Source: Cellulomonas soli
Lineage (GTDB): Bacteria > Actinomycetota > Actinomycetes > Actinomycetales > Cellulomonadaceae
Assembly (NCBI RefSeq): GCF_013409305.1
Contig: NZ_JACBZJ010000001.1
Coordinates: forward strand, 1,736,001 to 1,800,000
Direction: 5' to 3'
DNA length: 64,000 nt
Every line of letters begins with the position of its first letter. The stretch's first letter is position 1. The notes beneath the pieces are model-generated. The model was given only the letters and a program-made list of their open reading frames with translations. It was not told the DNA's origin and did not search any database. This document shows positions 1-8,141 of this stretch, in pieces. Position numbers and translations under genes: made by a program.

Positions 1-871
1 CAGCCGTGAACCGCTCGATCGTGAGCCGCGGGTCGTCGGCGTTCTCGGTGTAGGAGTCGACCCCCGAGCGCAGCGCCGCGGCGTGCGCGCTGACGTGGTC
101 GGGGTGGTAGCGCTCGATCTCGACGATGCTCGAGGGAGCCTGCGCGTCGGAGACGACGGCCACCGACCCGGGCGTCCAGGACCGCAGCTCGTCGAGCAGC
201 TCGCGCGCGACGTGGTTCGGTCGGCCGTTGACCTGGTTGTACGACGGCATCACGGCGCCGACCACGCCCGCCTGCAGCGCGGCGCGGAACGCGGGCAGCT
301 CGTGCTCGCGCAGGGTCTGGGGCGGCAGGTGTGAGCTGGCAGCCGAGCGGTCGACCTCGTTGCCGTACGCGAGGTAGTGCTTGAGCGTCGGCACCGTGAG
401 CCAGACGTCGGGGTCGTCGCCGCGCAGGCCCGCGCAGTAGCCGGTGGCCAGCACGCCGGTCAGGTCGGGGTCCTCGGAGTAGCCCTCCTCGGTGCGACCC
501 CACAGCGGGTGCCGGGTCAGGTTGACGACGGGCGCCCACACGTTGAGCCCGGCGCGCGGGTCGACGACGCGCTTGGCGCGCACCTCGGTGCCGACGACGC
601 GGCCCACCTGCGCGAGCAGCCGCGGGTCCCACGAGCACGCCATGCCGACCGGCTGGGCGAAGCTCGTGGCCTCGCCGAGCCAGGCGAGCCCGTGCAACGC
701 CTCGGTCCCGGTGGTGAAGGCGCCGAGGCCCAGCCGCTCGACGGCGGGGACCCGCTGGTGGAGGAACGCCAGCTTCTCCTCGGGGGTGAGGGCGGCGAGC
801 ACGTCGGCCGGTGCGGGCGGTGCGACGACCGCCTCGGCCTCGGTGCGGTGGACCTGCGTCTCTGGGGCCAC
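1..871 (-). CDS. Glycoside hydrolase family 3 beta-glycosidase, N-terminal part
   Basis: This is the first 290 codons of a GH3 enzyme; the gene continues past the left edge. The GTG start at 871 has a GAGAGG ribosome site a few bases upstream. The frame reads through a typical GH3 barrel: FTTGTEALHGLAW near residue 50, NVWAPVVNLTRHPLWGRTEE near 110, the KHYLAYGNEVDR loop, MPSYNQVNG and then AVVSDAQ, where the Asp is at the family's nucleophile position. GH3 members release glucose or xylose from non-reducing ends. No signal peptide is seen, so a cytoplasmic oligosaccharide hydrolase is likely. Beta-xylosidase and beta-glucosidase cannot be separated from this part. The divergent neighbour is an acetyl (xylan) esterase, which slightly favours xylan. 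Confidence 0.88.
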   Translation of the reverse strand, partial: MAPETQVHRTEAEAVVAPPAPADVLAALTPEEKLAFLHQRVPAVERLGLGAFTTGTEALHGLAWLGEATSFAQPVGMACSWDPRLLAQVGRVVGTEVRAKRVVDPRAGLNVWAPVVNLTRHPLWGRTEEGYSEDPDLTGVLATGYCAGLRGDDPDVWLTVPTLKHYLAYGNEVDRSAASSHLPPQTLREHELPAFRAALQAGVVGAVMPSYNQVNGRPNHVARELLDELRSWTPGSVAVVSDAQAPSSIVEIERYHPDHVSAHAAALRSGVDSYTENADDPRLTIERFTA

Positions 872-950
872 GGAAGAGCCTCTCGCGTCGTTGCGGATCT
901 GCCGGATGGGCGTCGGGCGGCAGCGCTGCTGCGCGGCTCGCCGAGCACTC

Positions 951-966
951 TGGAAACGTTACCAGT
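951..966. promoter_or_regulatory. LacI-family-type operator palindrome
   Basis: The bases CTGGAAACGTTACCAG form a 16-bp palindrome with a single mismatched pair and a central CG, the usual form of LacI/GalR-family operators. It lies between the divergent GH3 gene (start 871) and CE7 esterase (start 1079), so one site could control both. No LacI-type gene is present nearby, so the regulator would be encoded elsewhere. Confidence 0.6.
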
Positions 967-1078
967 CGGGGCTCTATGCTGGCGCGTGGTCCGGGGTCGT
1001 GCGCGCGGACGCGCCGATCGCCGGGCCCGCGCGCCACCACCGTCGGTGACGCCGCGATCGCGCCGACCGGAGGTATCC

Positions 1079-2059
1079 GTGGCCCTGACCGACATGCCCC
1101 TGCCCGAGCTGCGCGAGTACCGACCGGCCCTCGAGGCACCGGACGGACTCGTCGACTTCTGGACCGACACCGTCGCGCAGTCGCGCGCCGCGCAGGCGGA
1201 CGGCCCCACCCTGGTCCCGGCGCGGACGCCGGTCACCGAGCTCGTCGTCGAGGACCTCACGTTCCCCGGCTTCGCGGGCGACCCCATCCGCGCCTGGGTG
1301 ACACGTCCCCGGCGCGAGGGACGCCTGCCCGTCGTCGTCGAGTACGTCGGCTACGGCGGCGGACGCGGCCTGCCCGGCGAGCGGCTCCAGTGGGCGCTCG
1401 CCGGCTACGTGCACGTCGTCATGGACACCCGCGGGCAGGGGTCCGGCTGGGGCAACGGCGGCGACACCCCGGACCCGCACGGCTCCGGGCCCTCGTCGTC
1501 CGGGTTCATGACGCGCGGCATCGAGGACCCGTCGACCTACTACTACCGACGCCTCTACACCGACGCCGTGCGGCTCCTCGACGCCGTGCGCACGTTGCCC
1601 TTCGTCGACGTCGATCGCATCGCCGTCACCGGCGGCAGCCAGGGCGGCGGGATCACGCTGGCCGCCGCGAGCATCTCCGGCATGCTCGACGAGCCGCTCG
1701 CAGCCGCCATGCCCGACGTCCCCTACCTGTGCCACTTCCGGCGCTCCGCGCAGGCCACCCCGCTGCCCCCGTTCACCGAGCTGCGCACCTACCTGTCCGT
1801 GCACCGCGACCGCATCGAGGACGTGTTCCGCACCCTCGCGCTGTTCGACGGCGCCGTGCTCGCACCGCACGCGCAGGCGCCCGCGATCTTCTCGGTCGCG
1901 CTCATGGACGACGTCGTGCTGCCCTCGACCGTCTTCGCCGCCTTCAACGCCTACGGCTCCGCGGACCGTTCGATCGAGGTCTACGAGTTCAACGGGCACG
2001 AGGGCGGGCAGCTGCACCAGTGGGTGCGGCAGGCGGACTGGCTCGCCGAGCGCGTGTAG
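1079..2059 (+). CDS. Acetyl xylan esterase / cephalosporin-C deacetylase (CE7)
   Basis: A 326-residue alpha/beta hydrolase of carbohydrate esterase family 7, the usual length for that family. The GTG start at 1079 follows a CGGAGG ribosome site. Visible family marks are the RGQGSGWG motif near residue 118, the nucleophile elbow GGSQGGG (Ser of the triad) near 185, an Asp in ALMDDVVLPS, and the catalytic His in FNGHEGGQ near the C-terminus. CE7 enzymes remove acetyl groups from xylo-oligosaccharides and also act on cephalosporin C. No signal peptide is seen, so it probably acts on imported oligosaccharides together with the divergent GH3 enzyme. Confidence 0.9.
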   Translation: MALTDMPLPELREYRPALEAPDGLVDFWTDTVAQSRAAQADGPTLVPARTPVTELVVEDLTFPGFAGDPIRAWVTRPRREGRLPVVVEYVGYGGGRGLPGERLQWALAGYVHVVMDTRGQGSGWGNGGDTPDPHGSGPSSSGFMTRGIEDPSTYYYRRLYTDAVRLLDAVRTLPFVDVDRIAVTGGSQGGGITLAAASISGMLDEPLAAAMPDVPYLCHFRRSAQATPLPPFTELRTYLSVHRDRIEDVFRTLALFDGAVLAPHAQAPAIFSVALMDDVVLPSTVFAAFNAYGSADRSIEVYEFNGHEGGQLHQWVRQADWLAERV

Positions 2060-2215
2060 TCCGGAACCTCGGACGGCGGGGCGCCTGCGCGACCTGGCGA
2101 CCCGCCGTCCTGCGCGCGCCACCCCGATCTGCCCCTTCGGCGAGTGCCGCTGACCCTAGAATCCGTCACGTCCGGCCAGGTGGGCGGGCATCGAGGGACG
2201 TCAGGGGGCGCGGCC

Positions 2216-3370
2216 ATGCACGACGCGGAGACGGTGCGACTGGCCGTGGCGAGCGCCCGGGAGAACCTGGTCGATCGCGACGTCCTCGCGGAGGTCGTCG
2301 CGCTGTGCGCGGTCGCCGGCGAGCACCTGCTGGTGATCGGCCCGCCCGGGACGGCCAAGTCGCAGGTCGTCCGCCTCGTGGCCGAGCGGATGGGCGGTCG
2401 CTACTTCGAGTACCTGCTGGGGCGGTTCACCGAGCCGAACGAGATCTTCGGGCCGGTGGACCTGCGTCGGCTGCGCGAGGGCGTCGTCGAGATCGAGACG
2501 GCGGGGATGCTCCCCGAGGCCGAGGTGGCGTTCCTCGACGAGGTCTTCCTCGGTTCGACCGCGATCCTCAACACCCTGCTGAGCATCCTCAACGAGCGCA
2601 CGTTCCGGCGGGGGCGCACGGCCATGCGCGTGCCGCTCCGAGTGTGCGTGGGCGCCTCGAACAGCCTCCCGGAGGACCCCGCACTCGCTGCGTTCGCCGA
2701 CCGGTTCCTCGCGCGGGTCTTCGTCGAACCGGTACCCGATGCCCGGCTGGAGGAGCTGCTCGAGTCGGGCTGGGCGGCGTCCCGCTCGCATGCCGTCCCA
2801 GAGCCGGGACCATCAGCGGCCGGGGCTGCCCCCGACGGCCCGGTCGTCCTGGCTGCCCTGGACCGCCTCGGACACTCCGCGCTGCGCTGCGATCTCAGCG
2901 GCGTGCAGGGCGATCTCGCCTCGGCGGTGCGGCAGATGCGCTCCGCCGGAGTGGCCCTCAGTGATCGACGGGCGGTGCGCACCCAACGGCTCGTGGCGGC
3001 TGCGGCCGTTCTCGACGATCGCGACCACGCGACAGTCGCCGACCTGTGGGTGCTTCCTCTCGTGGCCCCCACCGCCGATGCGCAGGCCACGATCAGGGAG
3101 GTCCTCGCCGACGTGCTCGCCCAGGGGCGCAGCTCGAGCCTGCTGGGCGCCGCGGAGGACTTCGCCCGCGGACCGGCAGCCCGTGCCGACCGGCTGGCGC
3201 GGACCGGGAGCGACCTGCTCGCCCGCGAAGGGGAGCTGCCGGCCGGATCCGAGCAACGCCTGCGGTTCGAGGCGACCCTGCGCGAGATCGACAGCGCCTT
3301 CGACCCCGCTCACCTTCCCGACCACCTCGCCGAGATCCGCACCCGGCTGGTGGACGCGGTCCAGGGTTGA
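2216..3370 (+). CDS. MoxR/RavA-type AAA ATPase of a bpX ternary system
   Basis: A 384-residue MoxR-family AAA+ ATPase. Walker A GPPGTAKS lies near residue 43 and Walker B VAFLDEVF near 105; the insertion NTLLSILNERTF and sensor-1 stretch VGASNSLPED follow. The segment LGRFTEPNEIFGPVDL is typical of the RavA subgroup. MoxR ATPases work as hexameric remodelling chaperones, usually with a von Willebrand A (vWA) partner. It is the first gene of a tight four-gene unit: its stop overlaps the next start, and a vWA-propeller protein and a bpX protein follow. The ATG at 2216 is chosen because a purine-rich CAGGGGGCG precedes it and homology begins there. Confidence 0.9.
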   Translation: MHDAETVRLAVASARENLVDRDVLAEVVALCAVAGEHLLVIGPPGTAKSQVVRLVAERMGGRYFEYLLGRFTEPNEIFGPVDLRRLREGVVEIETAGMLPEAEVAFLDEVFLGSTAILNTLLSILNERTFRRGRTAMRVPLRVCVGASNSLPEDPALAAFADRFLARVFVEPVPDARLEELLESGWAASRSHAVPEPGPSAAGAAPDGPVVLAALDRLGHSALRCDLSGVQGDLASAVRQMRSAGVALSDRRAVRTQRLVAAAAVLDDRDHATVADLWVLPLVAPTADAQATIREVLADVLAQGRSSSLLGAAEDFARGPAARADRLARTGSDLLAREGELPAGSEQRLRFEATLREIDSAFDPAHLPDHLAEIRTRLVDAVQG

Positions 3371-3831
3371 GCGCCTCTCAGCGTCCGAGCACCGTCCCGA
3401 GCGCCGTGCCGGCAGCGGTGCCGATCGCGTGGGTGCGCCGAGAGCCGCCGCTGACCCCGGCCGCTGTGACCGCCACCGGCAGGGCGTCCCACGCGCTCGC
3501 GCGAGCGACCTCGGCCCGGGTCGACGCGGGCTCGGCCGGCCTGCGTGCGGCCGGCCGCCGTGCCGACGGTGATCTCGACCGTCTTGTCGTGCTCGGCGAC
3601 ACCGAGGACCTGCCGTGGTGCGCGGGCGCGCGGTATCTCGGCTGGGAGGCAGGTGTCCTCGTTCCCACCGAGCGGCGTCCGACCGTTCCGACTGACATCC
3701 TCGCGGCCCAGGCACGGGCCCTCCTGCTGGGGGCTGCGCTCGTCATCGTGCTGCCTGATGCACTGGTCGGGATGCCGATGCCCGGCCGTACGGTCGACGG
3801 GCCGACCCTGCGCGCGTGGATCGGGGAGTGA
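3367..3831 (+). CDS. Small bpX5-like subunit of MoxR-vWA-propeller system
   Basis: A protein of about 154 residues. The frame has no ATG; a TTG at 3367 overlaps the stop of the MoxR gene (TTGA), which suggests translational coupling, and a GTG at 3433 is the alternative start. The core reads LGDTEDLPWCAGARYLGWEAG, then VLVPTERRPTVPTDILAAQA and a hydrophobic LLLGAALVIVLPDAL. I recall this pattern from the bpX5 domain described for MoxR-vWA-beta-propeller ternary systems; the subtype number is from memory. Its role in the complex is not established. Sitting between MoxR and the vWA gene supports membership. Confidence 0.65.
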   Translation: MSASQRPSTVPSAVPAAVPIAWVRREPPLTPAAVTATGRASHALARATSARVDAGSAGLRAAGRRADGDLDRLVVLGDTEDLPWCAGARYLGWEAGVLVPTERRPTVPTDILAAQARALLLGAALVIVLPDALVGMPMPGRTVDGPTLRAWIGE

Positions 3832-3835
3832 CGTC

Positions 3836-5548
3836 GTGGAAGGCATCCGGTGGACGGGTCGGGCCGAGCTGCCCTCGCCGCTGCACGGCTGGGCTGCGGC
3901 GTTCGCGGCGCTCACCCCGGCGGTGCTCTCGGGTGTCATGCCCATGCTGCACCGGCTCGACGAGCTCGTCTCGCGCCACGGAGACGCCGAGTCGGCCACC
4001 GGAGAGCCCGCCGGCCTGGCGGGTCTGAGCACCCGCGGCATCCCCGAAAGACTGCTGGTCTCGGAGTGGCTGCTGGCCGAGGAGCTCCCGGAGGAGTTCC
4101 TGCGTCGCGCAGCCTCGCGTGAGCTCCTGCACCTCGACACCGCCTACCGGCAGGCCCCGCCGACCGGCACCACGAAGGTGGTCGTGGACGTCGGTCCCGC
4201 TCAAGCCGGAGCTGCGCGTCTGGTCCAGCTCGCCGCCCTGGTGGTCCTGCACCGGAGGGCTCGCAGCCAGGGTGCCGATCTCGAGCTGGGCGTGCTCGGC
4301 GAGCCGGCCGACAGGTGGCACGGCGGCGAGCTGCCCGAGCTGCTCCGCACGTGGCTGAGCGCGCGGAGGGCCTCCGAGCCGACCCCGGACGAGGTTCGCG
4401 CCCGCCACGAGTCCGCCGACCGGGCGTGGTTCCTGCTCGCCCCCGGGCTGGCCGCAGGCCTGCGCGGGAGCGGTCTGCCCAGCCGCCGGGTGCTCACGGC
4501 CGACGAGGCCGACTGGGACGATGCCGGAGTCGTCGCGGCGAGGGTCGTGCTGGCCGGTGAGGGCGTCCACCTGCCGCTGCCGCCCCATCCCGTCGGCGTG
4601 CGGGTGCTCCGCGGCGAGGGCTTCCGGCGCATCCCGGCGGCCGGCAGCGACCCGCAGGACAGCGCAGCTGTCCCATTTCTCAGGAGCGCAGGTTTCACGG
4701 GGACCTCTCGGAAGCTGGTCGGTCGTGGGGTGGGGGAGGGCGATGTCGTCACCGCCGACACCGGTGCGGGGGCACGACCAGCGCGGGTGCGTGTGCACCG
4801 CTTCTCCGGTGCTGTGATCGCGGCGTCCGTCAGCGGGCGTCGCATGATCGTCGTGCACCAGCACGGAGCCGTGGTGAAGGTCTCGGTCGTCGGCAGGCGC
4901 CTCGGCGACTGGCACGGGGTCACCTTCCCGCGAGAGGTGTGGGGGTTGTCCTCCGCGGATCTCGCCGAGATCGTCGCCGGGCCATTGCAGGCGGTGCACC
5001 ACGCGGGCGGGTCTCTGTGGATCCGAGTCCCTTCCGGTTGGTACCTGGTCGATCCGTCTCTCGATGTCGTGCCGGCGGCGGCCACCGTGCTGGTCACTCC
5101 CACGGGTCCGGACTCCGTGACCGAGGTCGGGCGTCAACCGGCGTGCCTGTGGACGCGCCATGGCGTGCTCGGGGATGTCTCGGCCGATGCGCCAGCGGTG
5201 GGCGGCGGTGGATGGGTCGCCGCACAGGCGGACCCGGGTCGCTGGGTTCTGGTCGGGCCCAGCAACGGTCGTCATGAGTTGCGCGTGGCGTCCGGCGACG
5301 AGCCGGTCGGGTTGGTCACGCTCTCCGCCGTGCCGCACCTGGTGGTGCGGTCGGCCGCCGGGCTGCTGCTGCGGCTCGTCGGGCCCGGCGGCACCCGCAC
5401 GCTCACGGGGCTGTCCGGCGAGGTCCAGCGCCTGTCCGTGCACCCCTCGTTGCCGATCCTTGCTCGCGACCTCGACGACGGTCGTGTCGAGATCCACGAC
5501 CTCCTCGCAAGCACGCGGCTGGGCGTCTTCTCAGGGAGCCTGGGATGA
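3836..5548 (+). CDS. vWA-like / beta-propeller protein of MoxR ternary system
   Basis: A 570-residue protein starting at GTG 3836 behind GGGGAG. The N-terminal 260 residues look like a degenerate vWA domain: VVVDVGPAQAGAARLVQLAA near 115 occupies the position of the metal-binding DxSxS motif but lacks the two serines, so metal binding may be lost. The C-terminal half is made of short beta-rich blades (for example GAVIAASVSGRRMIVVHQH and GGSLWIRVPSGWYLVDP) consistent with a propeller. MoxR-vWA-propeller ternary systems (bpX families) are described as NTP-dependent conflict systems. The stop overlaps the next ATG, so subunits are probably made together. Confidence 0.7.
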   Translation: MEGIRWTGRAELPSPLHGWAAAFAALTPAVLSGVMPMLHRLDELVSRHGDAESATGEPAGLAGLSTRGIPERLLVSEWLLAEELPEEFLRRAASRELLHLDTAYRQAPPTGTTKVVVDVGPAQAGAARLVQLAALVVLHRRARSQGADLELGVLGEPADRWHGGELPELLRTWLSARRASEPTPDEVRARHESADRAWFLLAPGLAAGLRGSGLPSRRVLTADEADWDDAGVVAARVVLAGEGVHLPLPPHPVGVRVLRGEGFRRIPAAGSDPQDSAAVPFLRSAGFTGTSRKLVGRGVGEGDVVTADTGAGARPARVRVHRFSGAVIAASVSGRRMIVVHQHGAVVKVSVVGRRLGDWHGVTFPREVWGLSSADLAEIVAGPLQAVHHAGGSLWIRVPSGWYLVDPSLDVVPAAATVLVTPTGPDSVTEVGRQPACLWTRHGVLGDVSADAPAVGGGGWVAAQADPGRWVLVGPSNGRHELRVASGDEPVGLVTLSAVPHLVVRSAAGLLLRLVGPGGTRTLTGLSGEVQRLSVHPSLPILARDLDDGRVEIHDLLASTRLGVFSGSLG

Positions 5549-8070
5549 GCCCCCGGCCGCCCTGGTGGGGATCGACACCGGCCGACGTGCTCGTGATCGA
5601 CGCGCCGACGATCGGACCGGGCGCCGCGCGAGCACGGGTGCTGCGCGCCTGGGAACCCGGCTCCACGCTGCATCTCCTGCCCGACGGCAGATGGGCGCTC
5701 CGACTGGCCGTGGGCCGCCTGTGGCGCGCCGAGTCCGCGCCCGGCCTGCCGCTCGGCCGGGACGCCGACGGCCGCCTGCGGTGGACCTGGCACGGGGTGG
5801 CGCACCAGGCGGCGCTCGACGAGCTGCCTCGCGTCCCCTTGGTGGGATGGGTGGACCTGGCTGCGCTGCCGGTCGAGCGCCTGGTCCCGCTGGAGCGCGC
5901 GGTGGCGCCCGAGGCCAAGATCGTGGCCACACCGTCCCCGCCCGCGGTGGACCTGTCCCGTCTGGCGCGGGTCGGGCGTGACTCACGTGCCACCGCCGTG
6001 GCCGCCGAGCTCGCGCGACGCTCGGCCGAGGCGCAGGGGCGGGGACGAGGGGGGCGAGGGCGACAGGAGTCCGGTGGTGCGGTGCCGCGCCGCAACCGCC
6101 TCGCCGAGCTCGTGCTGCGATCGCCGACCGGTGGCCTGGTGACCCGGCGGCACGCCCGCTACCTGCGCGAGCTCACCGAGGACTTCGAACGCCGCAACTT
6201 CGACGCCGCACTGCGTCGGGCCATCGCGCTCACCGGTGACGGCGGCAGGCTGAGCCTGCGGATGCCGGCCCCGCGAGCCGGCAGGTTGAGTCCACGCACC
6301 GGCCCGCAGGGTCCTGGACGAGCGCTGGGCGTGGGTGGCGCGACGGTCGACGGCCATCTGCGGGCCCTGTACCAGCAGGCTGCCGAGCGGCTCGAGGCCG
6401 ACGCGCGTGTCGAGGAGGCGGCGTTCGTCCACGCCGACCTGCTGGGTTCCGTGGCGGACGCCGTGCGCCTGCTCGAGCGCCACGAGCAGCCCGCACTGGC
6501 GGCGACACTCGCCCAGGAGAGAGGGCTTCCGGTCGAGACCGCCGTCCGCTTGTGGTGGCGGGCAGGGGAGCGGGAGCGTGCCATCGACCTGGCGCGGAGC
6601 CGTGGTGCGTTCGCCGCGGCGGTCGGGCGTCTGCCCGCTGAGGACCGAGCGGCGTGGCGCCGGGAGTGGGTGGCGTTCTGCCGTGCGACGAGCGACCCCG
6701 CCGGCGCGGTCAGGGCTGCCTGGCCGGAGCCGGGCCTGCGCGACGAGGTGCGGTCGGACCTCGCCAGCGCGTGCGCCCTCGGCGGTGCCGATGCGGCCGA
6801 GATGTTCGCCCTGGCCGTGACCCACATGCCGGGTGACGGCGCGGTCGAGGCCGCCGACGGGCTTCTCCGACGTCCGGTGACGGACGACGCGCCGAGCAGG
6901 TTGCGGTTCGTGGAGACCCTCGGCGCCTGGGTCGTGACCGATCCTGCTGCCGACCGTCGCCTCACCGCCCAGGCGCTGCGGCTGCTCGTCCGAGAGCCGC
7001 GGCTGCTCTCGGATCTCACCGGTCCGGACCGCAAGCGGCTCGTCAACGCGCTGGCGGGCCGCGCCGACCCGCTCGCCGCGGCGGACCTTCCACGCCCCGT
7101 CGTGCCCCCGAACCGACCGGGCGTGGCGCCATCGGTCACCGTGGCGGGTGCTGGGCAGATCCCGGTGCTCGACGCCGCGATCACCTCTGCGGGTGTCCTC
7201 CTGGCCCTAGGCGACCACGGAGTTCGGCTCGCCGGCCCGGCGGGCCAGACCCTTGCGCGCTGGGACGTCCCGGCCCATCAGGTCGTGCTGGCAGACCACG
7301 GCGCGGCGGCCCTGCTCGCCGTCCGCGGGGACGCGCTCACCGAGTTCTACCGTCTCGACCTCGTCACCCGGAGGGTCGGCCGGTGGTTGACGTTGCGCCT
7401 GCAGAGGACGGCCTCCTCCTTCGGTGGTGCGGGCCTGCTCGCCTGCGACTCGAGGGGGATCGTCCTGCTCGACACCACGAGCAGCGGGGCGGCCCGAGAG
7501 CTCTGGCGGCAGCGTCTCGGACCCTGGGAGGTGGTCGTCGACCTCGCGCGCTCGCCGTCCCAGTTCGCGGCGGTGATCCGTGCGGACGGCAGCGGTGAGC
7601 TGCCGCCTGGGCTGCACCTGTGGCGGTGGACCTCGACGGACATGCTGCTTCGAGGTCGAGACATCGTGGAGCTGCCGCTCGCACCGGTGACCTCGACTGC
7701 CTTGAGTGCTGCGGGCCAGCTGGTCACGGTCCACGCGAGCACGGACGGGGCCGGCTCCGTCGTGCGGCGCCAGTATCCGTACGGGGGCGCGGCCATGAGC
7801 CAGCCGGTGGCCGAGCCGATCCAGGCCGTGGCGGGCGGAGCCGAGTGGGGCTTCGCCTCGCAGACGCCGCGCGGGCTGCTCGTGCAGGGCGACCGTGCGG
7901 GAGTGATCGGCCTCGCGGGGAATCCCTGGGAGGTGCTGCTTCCGGGTGCTGGCTCGGCGGGACTTCGGGTCGGCCCGCAGCGAGTCACGGTCTGGGCCCC
8001 GGACGGGCGAGTCGTCGCACTCGACACGGCTACCGGTCGCGTCCTGGCACGGTTCGTGACGAGCGCCTGA
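5545..8070 (+). CDS. Large bpX (bpX6-like) protein of MoxR ternary system
   Basis: An 841-residue protein whose ATG overlaps the previous stop (ATGA). Three regions can be seen. The N-terminal 150 residues are beta-rich. The middle region, about 190-500, is helical and solenoid-like, with repeats such as LARSRGAFAAAVGRL and ALAATLAQERGLPVETAV. From about 540 a beta-propeller-like region has blades such as GVLLALGDHGVRLAGPAGQ and VTVWAPDGRVVALDTATG. This resembles bpX6-type proteins of the ternary system as I remember them. It is the last gene of the operon. The helical middle could bind partners or the invader signal; this is inference. Confidence 0.65.
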   Translation: MSPRPPWWGSTPADVLVIDAPTIGPGAARARVLRAWEPGSTLHLLPDGRWALRLAVGRLWRAESAPGLPLGRDADGRLRWTWHGVAHQAALDELPRVPLVGWVDLAALPVERLVPLERAVAPEAKIVATPSPPAVDLSRLARVGRDSRATAVAAELARRSAEAQGRGRGGRGRQESGGAVPRRNRLAELVLRSPTGGLVTRRHARYLRELTEDFERRNFDAALRRAIALTGDGGRLSLRMPAPRAGRLSPRTGPQGPGRALGVGGATVDGHLRALYQQAAERLEADARVEEAAFVHADLLGSVADAVRLLERHEQPALAATLAQERGLPVETAVRLWWRAGERERAIDLARSRGAFAAAVGRLPAEDRAAWRREWVAFCRATSDPAGAVRAAWPEPGLRDEVRSDLASACALGGADAAEMFALAVTHMPGDGAVEAADGLLRRPVTDDAPSRLRFVETLGAWVVTDPAADRRLTAQALRLLVREPRLLSDLTGPDRKRLVNALAGRADPLAAADLPRPVVPPNRPGVAPSVTVAGAGQIPVLDAAITSAGVLLALGDHGVRLAGPAGQTLARWDVPAHQVVLADHGAAALLAVRGDALTEFYRLDLVTRRVGRWLTLRLQRTASSFGGAGLLACDSRGIVLLDTTSSGAARELWRQRLGPWEVVVDLARSPSQFAAVIRADGSGELPPGLHLWRWTSTDMLLRGRDIVELPLAPVTSTALSAAGQLVTVHASTDGAGSVVRRQYPYGGAAMSQPVAEPIQAVAGGAEWGFASQTPRGLLVQGDRAGVIGLAGNPWEVLLPGAGSAGLRVGPQRVTVWAPDGRVVALDTATGRVLARFVTSA

Positions 8071-8141
8071 GCGACCCGAACCGAGAGGTGTGTCGACCAC
8101 GGTCGGTGCAGGCGTCAGCGTTCGCGGCGGCGCATGCCCGC

